From: JANLUX01 sp031366005
Lineage (GTDB): Bacteria; Bacteroidota; Bacteroidia; AKYH767-A; OLB10
NCBI GenBank assembly: GCA_031366005.1
Contig: JANLZB010000011.1
Location: forward strand, 1 to 45,215
Length of the DNA stretch: 45,215 bases
Reading direction: 5' to 3'
How positions within the stretch are numbered: the stretch's first letter is position 1; each line of letters starts with the position of its first letter. Shown here one piece after another: positions 14,454 through 22,269 of this stretch. Below the pieces are notes generated by a model. That model was not told where the DNA came from. It saw nothing but the letters and a program-made list of their open reading frames with translations, and did not search any database. A program made the position numbers and the translations under genes.

Positions 14454-15140
14454 TTATTTTGATGTTGAAGTTTTATGGATGATTTGTTTTGTCTGATCTC
14501 CTAAATAAGCAGTGATTTCTAAACTATCAGGGCTGTTAACCTGGGCTGACTTTGCAATGAAATATCCACGCAATATTAAGATGTTTAAGTGATTAAAAGA
14601 AATGATATGGATGCTGTCTAACCTGTGGTTGAAGTCAATATCTCGGGCAAGTGTTTTGTGAAATACCCCGAAACTTTGAATAACTTTATATTTAATCTGA
14701 TCATCAGTAAGGTTTAACATGCCTTGTTGCTCTTCTAAAAAATAATTGCCTTCTATATGAAATGTTTTAAAGAGGTCATTGCTTTTCCAGCTATAGCTGA
14801 TGTATTTAAATAACTGTGAAGGAGAAACAATAAAAATTATAATGCTGAAAAAATATAATGAGAAATAAATTTTAAACGGAAGCATCGCATCTGATCGTAT
14901 CACCATACCTGCCATTATCAAACCTGAACAAACAAAAGCCAGACTCAGGTAATGTAAGAGTTTTGAATCATGGTTAATCAAATAGAGCACACAAAAAAGC
15001 AGCATTAACATGGCATGGATTAAGAGCGGCAGTTTTAATTTAATGATGGGCACATTTCGTAAAGCAATGGATAAAATAAGACTTGCAGCAATGGAAAAAA
15101 TATAAGCGCTGATAGTTATAACAAGCAAAGTGTTATTCAT
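14454..15140 (-). CDS. Membrane protein of unknown function
   Basis: This 228-residue protein has five or so hydrophobic helices in residues 1-115 (VITISAYIFSIAASLILSIA, LLIHAMLMLLFCVLYLI, LSLAFVCSGLIMAGMVI, IYFSLYFFSIIIFIV). A soluble C-terminal domain of ~105 residues with alternating strands follows (FHIEGNYFLEEQQG ... LDSIHIISFNHLNILILRGYFIA). I do not recognise the family. It lies three bases after uvrB and two bases before the TolB-like gene, consistent with one transcription unit. Nothing links it to DNA repair apart from position. Confidence 0.72.
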   Translation of the reverse strand: MNNTLLVITISAYIFSIAASLILSIALRNVPIIKLKLPLLIHAMLMLLFCVLYLINHDSKLLHYLSLAFVCSGLIMAGMVIRSDAMLPFKIYFSLYFFSIIIFIVSPSQLFKYISYSWKSNDLFKTFHIEGNYFLEEQQGMLNLTDDQIKYKVIQSFGVFHKTLARDIDFNHRLDSIHIISFNHLNILILRGYFIAKSAQVNSPDSLEITAYLGDQTKQIIHKTSTSK

Positions 15141-15143
15141 GCG

Positions 15144-17162
15144 TTATGCCTTTTGCTTATATAGTTTCTCTAACTGAAACATTTCATCACGGTAACGTGC
15201 AGCAGAAATAAAATCAAGTTCCTTTGCAGCCCGCTCCATGTTTCTGCGTGTATTGTTTAATGCTTTCTCTAATTGATCAAGACTCATGTACTGCACCACG
15301 GGGTCAGCCGCCACACTCACTTCCTCATTTTCAACATAAGCTTTTGCTGCTTTTGCATTTTCAATACGTGAAGCAAAAACTCCATCACTTGTGTTTTTAT
15401 TCAAAGCATGAGGAGTAATATTGTTTTTCAGATTGTATTCAATTTGCTTAGCACGTCTTCTATCAGTTTCATCCATTGTTTGCTGCATACTTTCAGTAAT
15501 CCTATTAGCATACATAATTACTTTTCCATTCAGGTTACGTGCAGCACGCCCTGCTGTTTGCGTAAGTGACCGGTTCGACCGTAGGAAACCTTCTTTGTCA
15601 GCATCAAGCACTGCCACCAGCGAAACTTCAGGCAAGTCGAGCCCTTCACGTAAGAGATTTATTCCGACAAGCACATCAAATACACCGAGTCTTAAATCAC
15701 GCAGTATTTCCACGCGGTCTAATGTTGTAACTTCTGAATGAATGTAACGACAGCGGATATTTAAGCGCGTCATATATTTTGTGAGCTCCTCTGCCATTCG
15801 TTTTGTTAACGTGGTAACAAGCACCCGTTCATTTTGTTTTACTACGCGTTCAATCTCTTCCAGCAAATCATCCACCTGGTTAACACTTGGGCGTACTTCT
15901 ATTGGTGGATCCAGTAATCCTGTCGGCCGCACAACCTGCTCCACCACCACCCCTTCACTTTTTGCCAATTCATATTCAGCAGGTGTTGCACTCACATAAA
16001 TTACCTGGTGTTGCATTAGCTCAAATTCATCAAACGTAAGCGGACGGTTATCAATTGCCGCAGGTAAACGAAAGCCATAATCAACTAAGTTCACTTTGCG
16101 CGAACGGTCGCCACCATACATAGCACGAATTTGCGATACGGTAACATGACTTTCGTCAATAACCATAATGTAATCTTCAGGAAAATAATCGAGTAAACAG
16201 AATGGACGCTGGCCGATACCACGTCCATCAAAGTAACGTGAATAGTTTTCAATGCCTGAGCAATAACCTAACTCGCGTATCATTTCCAAATCAAAAGTTA
16301 CCCGATCTTCTAATCGCTTTGCTTCCAGAAAACGGCTTTGCGATTTAAAATATTCTACTTGCTTAACCAGGTCTTCCTGGATGTTAAATATTGCCTGGAG
16401 TTGTCTGCCCTGGCTGGTGATAAAAAGTGTAGCAGGAAAGATAGCAATATGTTCATGCTTCTGAAGTTTTTTTCCTGTGGTGGGTTCAATGGTTGCAAGC
16501 TCTTCTATTTCATCACCGAAAAAAACTATTCTATAAGCAAGGTCACTGTAAGCCGGAAATACATCTACCGTATCTCCCTGCACCCGGAAAGTGCCACGTT
16601 TAAACTCTGCAGCAGTTCGCGAGTAAAGACTGGTAACCAACCTGTGCAAAAAATTATTACGACTAATTTTCAATCCTGATTGTATGCGTAAAATATTTTC
16701 TGCAAAATCATTAGGATTACCCATACCATAAATGCAGGAAACTGAAGAAACCACAATTACATCCCTTCTGCCTGACAGCAATGATGTGGTTGTACTCAAG
16801 CGAAGTTTTTCAATCTCTTCGTTAATGGATAGATCCTTTTCTATATAAGTATTGCTTGTGGGCAGATAGGCTTCCGGCTGATAATAATCGTAATAGGAAA
16901 CAAAGTATTCAACTGCATTGTTCGGAAAAAACTGTTTGAACTCTCCATACAATTGAGCTGCTAATGTTTTGTTATGACTTAAAATCAGAGTCGGTCTTTG
17001 CACCTGTTGAATAACATTTGCAATGGTAAACGTTTTACCACTGCCGGTAACTCCTAAAAGAGTTTGCGCAGAATCTCCACGCAATAAACCTTCGCTTAGC
17101 TGTGCAATTGCCTCAGGTTGATCACCAGTGGGCTTAAAATCAGAAATTAATTGAAAATCCAT
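15144..17162 (-). CDS. uvrB: Excinuclease ABC subunit B (UvrB)
   Basis: The product has 672 residues, full length. Walker A GVTGSGKT is at 37-44, and the beta-hairpin region YYDYYQPEAYLP that clamps damaged DNA follows. DESHVT is the DExH-box motif, LREGLDLPEV and QTAGRAARN are helicase motifs V and VI, and the C-terminal UVR domain (LEKALNNTRRNMERAAKELDF, then AARYRDE) binds UvrC. UvrB receives damaged DNA from UvrA and loads UvrC in nucleotide excision repair. On this strand a TAGATTTG element ends eight bases before the ATG, so the transcript is likely almost leaderless. The gene is divergent from the FKBP gene across 63 bases and leads two downstream genes of unrelated type. All key residues appear intact. 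Confidence 0.98.
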   Translation of the reverse strand: MDFQLISDFKPTGDQPEAIAQLSEGLLRGDSAQTLLGVTGSGKTFTIANVIQQVQRPTLILSHNKTLAAQLYGEFKQFFPNNAVEYFVSYYDYYQPEAYLPTSNTYIEKDLSINEEIEKLRLSTTTSLLSGRRDVIVVSSVSCIYGMGNPNDFAENILRIQSGLKISRNNFLHRLVTSLYSRTAAEFKRGTFRVQGDTVDVFPAYSDLAYRIVFFGDEIEELATIEPTTGKKLQKHEHIAIFPATLFITSQGRQLQAIFNIQEDLVKQVEYFKSQSRFLEAKRLEDRVTFDLEMIRELGYCSGIENYSRYFDGRGIGQRPFCLLDYFPEDYIMVIDESHVTVSQIRAMYGGDRSRKVNLVDYGFRLPAAIDNRPLTFDEFELMQHQVIYVSATPAEYELAKSEGVVVEQVVRPTGLLDPPIEVRPSVNQVDDLLEEIERVVKQNERVLVTTLTKRMAEELTKYMTRLNIRCRYIHSEVTTLDRVEILRDLRLGVFDVLVGINLLREGLDLPEVSLVAVLDADKEGFLRSNRSLTQTAGRAARNLNGKVIMYANRITESMQQTMDETDRRRAKQIEYNLKNNITPHALNKNTSDGVFASRIENAKAAKAYVENEEVSVAADPVVQYMSLDQLEKALNNTRRNMERAAKELDFISAARYRDEMFQLEKLYKQKA

Positions 17163-17169
17163 AAGAATG

Positions 17170-17177
17170 CAAATCTA
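17170..17177 (-). promoter_or_regulatory. -7 element of uvrB
   Basis: The minus strand reads TAGATTTG (exact TAnnTTTG), ending seven bases before the uvrB ATG. The expected start site is within a base or two of the ATG. No TTG is seen at the usual -33 distance. A weaker plus-strand element for the FKBP gene (TACTTTCG, 17194-17201) lies in the same short spacer. Confidence 0.45.
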
Positions 17178-17225
17178 CGAACCTAAAAAATACTACTTTC
17201 GCACCCTCACTTTAAAATCACACCG

Positions 17226-17966
17226 ATGAAATTAAACAAATCACTTATTTATCTCTTAATCTCAGTTATTGTAATGGATTCATGCAACGCTCAGGACAAA
17301 AAGAAATCAGACGCAAACATTAAAACACAACTCGACTCAGTAAGCTATGGCTTGGGAGTGAGCATTGGTGCAAACCTTAAACAAAATGCACTCGATACGG
17401 TAAACGTGGATATTCTTGCCAAAGGCATGAAAGACTTTTTTGCCAATAAAAACATTATGACTTCTGAGCAGGCAGATGTTGCTATAAGAGGTTATATCAG
17501 TTCTAAAGAAAAAGCAAAAGGCGAAGGCAATGCTAAAGCAGGCGAAGCATTCCTTGCTGAAAATAAAAAGAAACCAGGTGTTCAAACTACCGCCAGCGGT
17601 TTGCAATACCAGATTATTAAAGAAGGTACAGGACCAAAGCCAACATTAAATGATATGGTTACTACTCACTATCATGGAACGCTGATTGACGGAACTGTGT
17701 TTGATAGTTCTGTAGAGCGCGGACAACCTGCTTCTTTCCCTGTAAGTGGAGTAATACCAGGATGGACAGAAGCACTTCAGATGATGCCGGTAGGTTCAAA
17801 ATGGAAACTGTTTGTTCCGGGTAACCTTGCTTATGGCGACCGTGGTGCTGGTGGTAAAATAGGACCAAATTCTACATTAATTTTTGAAGTGGAATTGCTT
17901 TCTATTGATAAAAAAGATGATGCACCTAAAGATGGAGCACCAGCAGGTCATGATGATCATAAATAA
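17226..17966 (+). CDS. FKBP-type peptidyl-prolyl isomerase, exported (probable lipoprotein)
   Basis: The product has 246 residues. The N-terminus MKLNKSLIYLLISVIVMDSC has a hydrophobic core followed by Cys20, a likely lipidation site, although the lipobox is weak. Residues ~30-115 match the FKBP N-terminal dimerisation/chaperone domain (LDSVSYGLGVSIGANLKQ...). Residues ~118-226 are the FKBP catalytic domain, with VTTHYHGTLIDGTVFDSS, VIPGWTEALQMMPVGSKWKLFVP, LAYGDRGAGGKIGPNSTLIFEVELL. It should accelerate proline isomerisation in exported proteins, in the periplasm or on the outer membrane, like FkpA/Mip. The tail is polar with several His and Asp. A bidirectional terminator follows 20 bases after the stop. 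Confidence 0.93.
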   Translation: MKLNKSLIYLLISVIVMDSCNAQDKKKSDANIKTQLDSVSYGLGVSIGANLKQNALDTVNVDILAKGMKDFFANKNIMTSEQADVAIRGYISSKEKAKGEGNAKAGEAFLAENKKKPGVQTTASGLQYQIIKEGTGPKPTLNDMVTTHYHGTLIDGTVFDSSVERGQPASFPVSGVIPGWTEALQMMPVGSKWKLFVPGNLAYGDRGAGGKIGPNSTLIFEVELLSIDKKDDAPKDGAPAGHDDHK

Positions 17967-17986
17967 GAATTAATTTCTATAAAATT

Positions 17987-18020
17987 AAAAATCCCGCTTC
18001 TGTGAAGAGCGGGATTTTTT
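17987..18020. terminator. Bidirectional intrinsic terminator
   Basis: A 12-bp stem (17987-17998 with 18008-18019, AAAAATCCCGCT and complement) encloses nine bases and is flanked by A on the left and T on the right. It can therefore end transcription of both the FKBP gene and the convergent small ORF. Confidence 0.85.
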
Positions 18021-18033
18021 GTTTCATTCAACG

Positions 18034-18219
18034 TTACCTATTCCAACCAGGTGGATAAACAGTTCGCGTGTGTTTGCGTGTTTTAGCAAGATTTCTTAAA
18101 AACCGGAACCGATGCGGCAAACCGTATTTCTGCCGCCATGTTTTAAACTGCTGAAGCAGATTTTGCTGTTCATCAGTTAATGGTTTAAACATAGATTGAG
18201 AGAATTCTGCGTGCAACAT
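18034..18219 (-). CDS. Small basic protein of unknown function
   Basis: This is a 61-residue protein rich in Arg, Lys, Phe and Gln with no membrane segment (MFKPLTDEQQNLLQQFKTWR, later FRFLRNLAKTRKHTRT and the ending YPPGWNR). I do not recognise a family. Three things support it as a real gene: the adjacent terminator is symmetrical and could serve this strand, a TACTTTTG -7 element lies 29 bases upstream on this strand, and the composition is protein-like rather than low-complexity. An internal Met at residue 11 could be the true start. RNA binding is possible from the basic tail but is a guess. Confidence 0.5.
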   Translation of the reverse strand: MLHAEFSQSMFKPLTDEQQNLLQQFKTWRQKYGLPHRFRFLRNLAKTRKHTRTVYPPGWNR

Positions 18220-18248
18220 GACTTTGTGACTTTATGTTTTACTATTAA

Positions 18249-18256
18249 CAAAAGTA
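18249..18256 (-). promoter_or_regulatory. Putative -7 element of the small basic protein gene
   Basis: The minus strand reads TACTTTTG, an exact TAnnTTTG, with the ATG 29 bases downstream. No clear -33 TTG was found. Confidence 0.35.
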
Positions 18257-18346
18257 AAGCCGTGGCCTGCGCTCAGTGTTTATTTGTTGATAAAAGGGCG
18301 GTGAGGTTAGGTAAAAACACTTTTATCAAACAGCAAAATGAAATTA

Positions 18347-19450
18347 CTAATCAACTATACCGGTTGCATTTGCAAAAACATTTTCTGAAATATTACTAAT
18401 CTCATTTATAAAATAAAAAGGACCGCCCCAGTGATAAGCAACCCTTCTATAATGTGTGGTAGTTTTGCCACGGGTAACATGTATTAGTGTGATAACACGG
18501 GTTTTTTCCACGATGTCTTCACGTGTTATTTTTTCGTCTTCATTAATTAGTCTCATTGTGCCCATGTCAACACCATTTTGATTAGCTAATTTTCCTTTAC
18601 CAGGATCTATTCCCTGGTTACTATTCGAAGCATTGCCTACATCATTACCTTGATTTACAGTAGTGCTTGCGCTGATGTCATTTGATCCATCCATCGCAAA
18701 ATAATCTTTTGTTTGTTCCCCACCGCTGCCTTTAATTTTCGAAGCAACGTCTTTATCTCCATTACCAGTATTAGAAGTGATTGGATCATGTTGTGTCAAT
18801 GGTATAGGTTCATTTATAGCTGAAGTAGTATTAACAGGAGGCACTGGTGCTGGAACAGGAGCTGCTTCATCAACTTGTTTTCCTTCGACACTAATAGCAG
18901 TTTCACCTGTTCGTTTTTCCTCTTCAGCCCTTGCTGCTAATTTTTCTTCTGTTTCTTTCAGGTTTGATAAAATAGATTTTGAATAATCAGTATCATAATT
19001 AAATTCATCAAGATCTTTATCAAAATGAATTTTACCTACCGGCTGATTATACACTGTTATGTTTACTCCATCATATTGTTTAAAAAGTTTCACACCTATC
19101 TTATAAGGATCAAAGCCATCTGCAATATGATCAGCTGGAGCCTTGGTATCAAACTCCACTGATTTAGTAATATAACCGGGTTTGCTGAACAAGATCGTAT
19201 AATTACTATTAAAATTTAATCTTAATTTCAATCTGCTTGTAGATGATTGACTAAAAATAGTCTTACCGTTTTTCATCAGCTTGATAAATACATCGTCCAT
19301 ATTTCCATTTTCCACATCAACTTTCACAGGTACTTCCAAACCAATTTGTGCATGCAGTGATGTGGAAATTAAAAGGGTTATAATAATAATAACCTGCCAA
19401 CTTTTTAATTGCAGTTTTATACTGAATAAATTCTTAATAAACGAAACCAT
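18347..19450 (-). CDS. Exported protein with a disordered central linker, unknown function
   Basis: The product has 367 residues. The signal peptide (QVIIIITLLISTSLHAQ, cleavage near residue 35) is preceded by a basic N-terminus. Residues ~36-140 look like a beta-sandwich of the carboxypeptidase-regulatory or PEGA type (VKVDVENGNMDDVFIKLMKN, LFSKPGYITKSVEFDT). Residues ~150-300 are low-complexity, rich in Ala, Pro, Asn, Gly, Thr and Lys, probably disordered. The last ~65 residues are conserved-looking (EKITREDIVEKTRVITLIHV...YHWGGPFYFINE). I recall similar architectures as conserved hypotheticals in Bacteroidota. It is divergent from the 156-residue exported protein across 46 bases. The role is unknown; the fold suggests binding to an extracytoplasmic partner. 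Confidence 0.75.
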   Translation of the reverse strand: MVSFIKNLFSIKLQLKSWQVIIIITLLISTSLHAQIGLEVPVKVDVENGNMDDVFIKLMKNGKTIFSQSSTSRLKLRLNFNSNYTILFSKPGYITKSVEFDTKAPADHIADGFDPYKIGVKLFKQYDGVNITVYNQPVGKIHFDKDLDEFNYDTDYSKSILSNLKETEEKLAARAEEEKRTGETAISVEGKQVDEAAPVPAPVPPVNTTSAINEPIPLTQHDPITSNTGNGDKDVASKIKGSGGEQTKDYFAMDGSNDISASTTVNQGNDVGNASNSNQGIDPGKGKLANQNGVDMGTMRLINEDEKITREDIVEKTRVITLIHVTRGKTTTHYRRVAYHWGGPFYFINEISNISENVFANATGIVD

Positions 19451-19496
19451 AAACCGATTTTTAAGTAGAAATGATCAACTTTGCAATTCAATATTT

Positions 19497-19967
19497 ATGA
19501 ATACATATAATCATATCCACAAGAGCAAGCTACTTTGCCTAATAGGGTTAATGTTGGTATTTTTTCAAAATTCTTACAGTCAGAGTCCTGGCAGCCGGGA
19601 AACAGTAGATTATTTAAATAAGAAATTAGAGGGAAAGTGTAAAATTCACCTTGTAGGTGCAACTATTGTTGCTGATTATTATTCTGATGATGGAACAAAA
19701 ATCCGGCAGGATAAGGTATCAAGTGGAGGTTTAGATACAGCTATAGTTTATGATTCCAGTGAGCAAATTCTATCAGCACCTTGTTTAAAAGTAGAAGGTT
19801 ACTGTGTTACCAGAACCTTATTTATTCAAAAGATAAAAAGACCATATTTGCGGTTTAGTTTTCCTGTGGATAATCCTGTTCAAGCATACGAAATAAGAAT
19901 TGCATTCAGGCATTTAATACGACTTCTTTCCGAACCAAAATATAAAGATGAGATCACTTTTGATTAA
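19497..19967 (+). CDS. Small exported protein, unknown function
   Basis: The product has 156 residues and a signal peptide (KSKLLCLIGLMLVFFQNSYSQ). The mature part, GSRETVDYLNKKLEGKC followed by strand-rich sequence, may be a small beta-barrel or PH-like domain; Bacteroidota proteins of this sort often open with 'TVxYLNxKL'. I start it at ATG 19497, because the longer ORF reading from 19281 would overlap the divergent gene and place the signal peptide internally. Near this start the upstream CAACTTTG (19475-19482) is one base from the -7 consensus. Its 3' end overlaps the TPR gene by 20 bases, so the two are probably coupled. Confidence 0.72.
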   Translation: MNTYNHIHKSKLLCLIGLMLVFFQNSYSQSPGSRETVDYLNKKLEGKCKIHLVGATIVADYYSDDGTKIRQDKVSSGGLDTAIVYDSSEQILSAPCLKVEGYCVTRTLFIQKIKRPYLRFSFPVDNPVQAYEIRIAFRHLIRLLSEPKYKDEITFD

Positions 19968-20469
19968 AGGTTGTCTGTTATTGATAACAGCGACAACATT
20001 TGCACAACCTAAAGATTCAAAAAAATCGAAAGAATATTTTAACAAGGGACAACAATTATTTGCCAATGTAAAATATAAAGAAGCGATAGAAGCTTATACA
20101 CTTGCTATTAAAGAGGATTCAACAAATACTAATGCCTGGATTAGCAGAGGATTTACTAAAGGAATGATTAAAGATTTTAATGGAGAGTTGGCTGATTACT
20201 CCAAAGTAATTGAGGTAAATCCAAAACATAAATGGGCTTATATTTCAAGAGGAAGTGCTCGTAACCGGTTAGGAGATTATGAGAATGCAATGGATGATTT
20301 TAATAAAGCACTTGCAATTGATCCTGATGAACCTGAAGCATATAATAATCGTGGCTTTACCAAAAAGATGAAAGGAGATTTAAAAGGGGCTTGTGAAGAT
20401 TGGAACATTTCTAAAAAATTGGGAAATGATGAAGCCAAAATAATTTTAAAAAATAATCATTGCAAATAA
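19948..20469 (+). CDS. Exported TPR-repeat protein
   Basis: The product has 173 residues: a signal peptide (MRSLLIKGCLLLITATTFAQ), then about three to four tetratricopeptide repeats. Clear units are SKEYFNKGQQLFANVKYKEA, AWISRGFTKGMIKDFNGELA and AYISRGSARNRLGDYENAMD, plus AYNNRGFTKKMKGDLKGACE, spaced by 34 residues. The last unit ends with a capping helix (ACEDWNISKKLGNDEA). TPRs mediate protein-protein contacts; the partner here is unknown but may be the overlapping upstream protein. The location should be periplasmic or outer-membrane associated. The next gene follows 27 bases later on the same strand. Confidence 0.85.
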   Translation: MRSLLIKGCLLLITATTFAQPKDSKKSKEYFNKGQQLFANVKYKEAIEAYTLAIKEDSTNTNAWISRGFTKGMIKDFNGELADYSKVIEVNPKHKWAYISRGSARNRLGDYENAMDDFNKALAIDPDEPEAYNNRGFTKKMKGDLKGACEDWNISKKLGNDEAKIILKNNHCK

Positions 20470-20496
20470 AAATTTAATCAGGCACAAAATCTTACT

Positions 20497-20913
20497 ATGC
20501 AAAAAAACAGAAAATTCACATTCTTATTAATATCCTTACTCGGATTCGTTATTATGATGCTGACATTAAAACGGAGCAAAGGATACGATGACGTAAATAA
20601 ATGCCTGATTAAATATAAATATGAATGGGGTCAACCAGGAAGTCAATGTCATGAATCATCGAAAACTTACACTGTTTACTTTAGGAACGAGTGTTATAAA
20701 AAAATTGATGCAAAATTAGCAGTGCAGGAAACTGATAAACGTTGGAAAACGTTTACTCGCCTGAGTCTCGGTTATAATGATACAATTGTTGGATATGCGT
20801 GCAATGGCACTGGTAAATATCTATATTGGGCAATAGAAAGTACAGATAAATCAAATGAGTTGCCTTCGGACGAGGAAATTCAACATTTTAGTGAGCAATC
20901 CGATAAAAAATAA
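20497..20913 (+). CDS. Small membrane-anchored or exported protein, unknown
   Basis: The product has 138 residues. An N-terminal hydrophobic helix (FTFLLISLLGFVIMMLTL) after a basic MQKNRK lacks an obvious cleavage site, so it may serve as an anchor. The mature part has four Cys (CLIKY, QCHE, NECYKK, YACNG) that could form two disulphides outside the cytoplasm, with strand-like spacing between them. No family is recognised. It follows the TPR gene by 27 bases and its stop is two bases from the convergent DUF2400 stop. Confidence 0.65.
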   Translation: MQKNRKFTFLLISLLGFVIMMLTLKRSKGYDDVNKCLIKYKYEWGQPGSQCHESSKTYTVYFRNECYKKIDAKLAVQETDKRWKTFTRLSLGYNDTIVGYACNGTGKYLYWAIESTDKSNELPSDEEIQHFSEQSDKK

Positions 20914-20915
20914 CT

Positions 20916-21692
20916 TCAACGGAATTTTTCATTTATCCCCAAACCAAATAATGCAAAATCATATTTCACCGGATCAAGCGGATCAAATTTTCTAAGATTA
21001 GTTGTAAGTTCCATTACTGCTTTCCAGTCATTTTGTTTTCTTTCCAGTAACCCAAGACTTCTTGAAACTCTGCCTGTATGTATATCCAATGGAATAGCTA
21101 ATATGCCCGGGGAAATATTAGTCCAAATACCAAAATCAACGTTCTTATCTCTTCTTACCATCCATCTTAAAAACATACATATCCTTTTGGCTGATGAATT
21201 TTTCGTGGGATCCGAAATATGTTTAAGTGATCTTTTAGGATAGGATAAACTAAAAAAGGTTTGCCGAAATGTCGAAATTGCTAATCCAATATTGCAATTA
21301 TGGACATTCAAACTATCTAAAAATACCTTATTTAATCCACCTTTTCTTCTGTAAATATGCTGTAGGGCAATCAAAAAGTATTTGCAATCGATTGAATTGA
21401 ATGTTCGATGCACAAATGTATCAAACACTTTCAGGTCTTTAGGTTTAAAGTTCAACACAAAATCATAAGGGGAATTATCCATTAACTCTATTAACCTATT
21501 CCCATTTCTTAGTATTGTTGATCGCTGACCCCATGCAATTGTTGCTACCAGGAAACCAGAAATCTCAATATCTTCCTTAAGAGTAAAAGAATGAGGAATG
21601 GCTATTGGATCGTTGTGAATAAAATATGATTGATTATAGAAATTGTACTTTGTCTCTAAAAAATCTCTTAAATCCTCAGTAATCTCCCTCAT
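20916..21692 (-). CDS. TIGR02757/DUF2400 family protein
   Basis: This 258-residue soluble protein has family hallmarks including DPIAIPHSF near the start, EISGFLVATIAWGQRSTILRNG, the central AKRICMFLRWMVRR and the final IPLDIHTGRVSRSLGLL followed by FDPLDPVKYDFALFGLG. The helical core and the LDxHTGRxxRxLGLL segment recall helix-hairpin-helix DNA glycosylase-type proteins, so a nucleic-acid role is possible, but none is established that I know of. It stands alone on this strand, with a CGTACAAAAACA region upstream that is only near consensus for a promoter. A GTCCCGCT hairpin lies just upstream. Confidence 0.9.
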   Translation of the reverse strand: MREITEDLRDFLETKYNFYNQSYFIHNDPIAIPHSFTLKEDIEISGFLVATIAWGQRSTILRNGNRLIELMDNSPYDFVLNFKPKDLKVFDTFVHRTFNSIDCKYFLIALQHIYRRKGGLNKVFLDSLNVHNCNIGLAISTFRQTFFSLSYPKRSLKHISDPTKNSSAKRICMFLRWMVRRDKNVDFGIWTNISPGILAIPLDIHTGRVSRSLGLLERKQNDWKAVMELTTNLRKFDPLDPVKYDFALFGLGINEKFR

Positions 21693-21725
21693 TGTTTAAA
21701 AACAGGAACGTACAAAAACAACCAA

Positions 21726-21744
21726 GTCCCGCTATAAGCGGGAC
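21726..21744. repeat. Short GC-rich hairpin in an AT-rich spacer
   Basis: GTCCCGCT (21726-21733) and AGCGGGAC (21737-21744) form a perfect 8-bp stem around three bases. It contrasts with the AT-rich surroundings. It has no T-tract on either side, so it is not a typical terminator; it may be a dispersed intergenic repeat. Confidence 0.55.
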
Positions 21745-21923
21745 CCGGAAGACACAGAAAAGCCAAAACAATTACTACTATGAACAACAAAACCCTTTAC
21801 ACAAGCAAATGTATATAGGTGTAATATGAAATATATGGACAATTAGGGGTATGAAAAGACATTCAAAATGAATGGTTCTAAAAAATCAAAATAATGTATT
21901 TTGGGGACTTACAATAAGAAAAA

Positions 21924-22115
21924 TTATTCAACAACTTTAAAAGAATTGGTTGACTTGTCATATATTAGATTCATATGAGTACGGGTTCCTACATCATCAG
22001 TAATAACTATCCCGTAATTTTCTCCTTCCTGTTTGTCAATGGTAACAGCATCTTTTTGCTCAGGAGCAAAATTGAAACCTAAAGAGAGTAAAAATGCAAT
22101 AATTAACTGTATCAT
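21924..22115 (-). CDS. Small exported protein, unknown
   Basis: The product has 63 residues. MIQLIIAFLLSLGFNFAPEQ looks like a signal peptide or short anchor. The rest (DAVTIDKQEGENYGIVITDD, then THMNLIYDKSTNSFKVVE) is acidic and strand-like. I do not recognise the family. The gene lies 154 bases beyond the OstA-like gene's stop on the same strand, and a start preceded by an AT-rich stretch is plausible. The short length keeps confidence moderate. Confidence 0.5.
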   Translation of the reverse strand: MIQLIIAFLLSLGFNFAPEQKDAVTIDKQEGENYGIVITDDVGTRTHMNLIYDKSTNSFKVVE

Positions 22116-22269
22116 AAGTTTTGGGTTTGGGAATAAACTATAAACATTTTTGTGTTAAAAAGTTCTCAAATATAACTCAGAAAAAGCATTATGTCAAGAA
22201 AATTCTACTTTTTGTGTAGATTGTTAATAAGTTATTAACTATCAATGGTTAATTAATTCCATATTAAAG

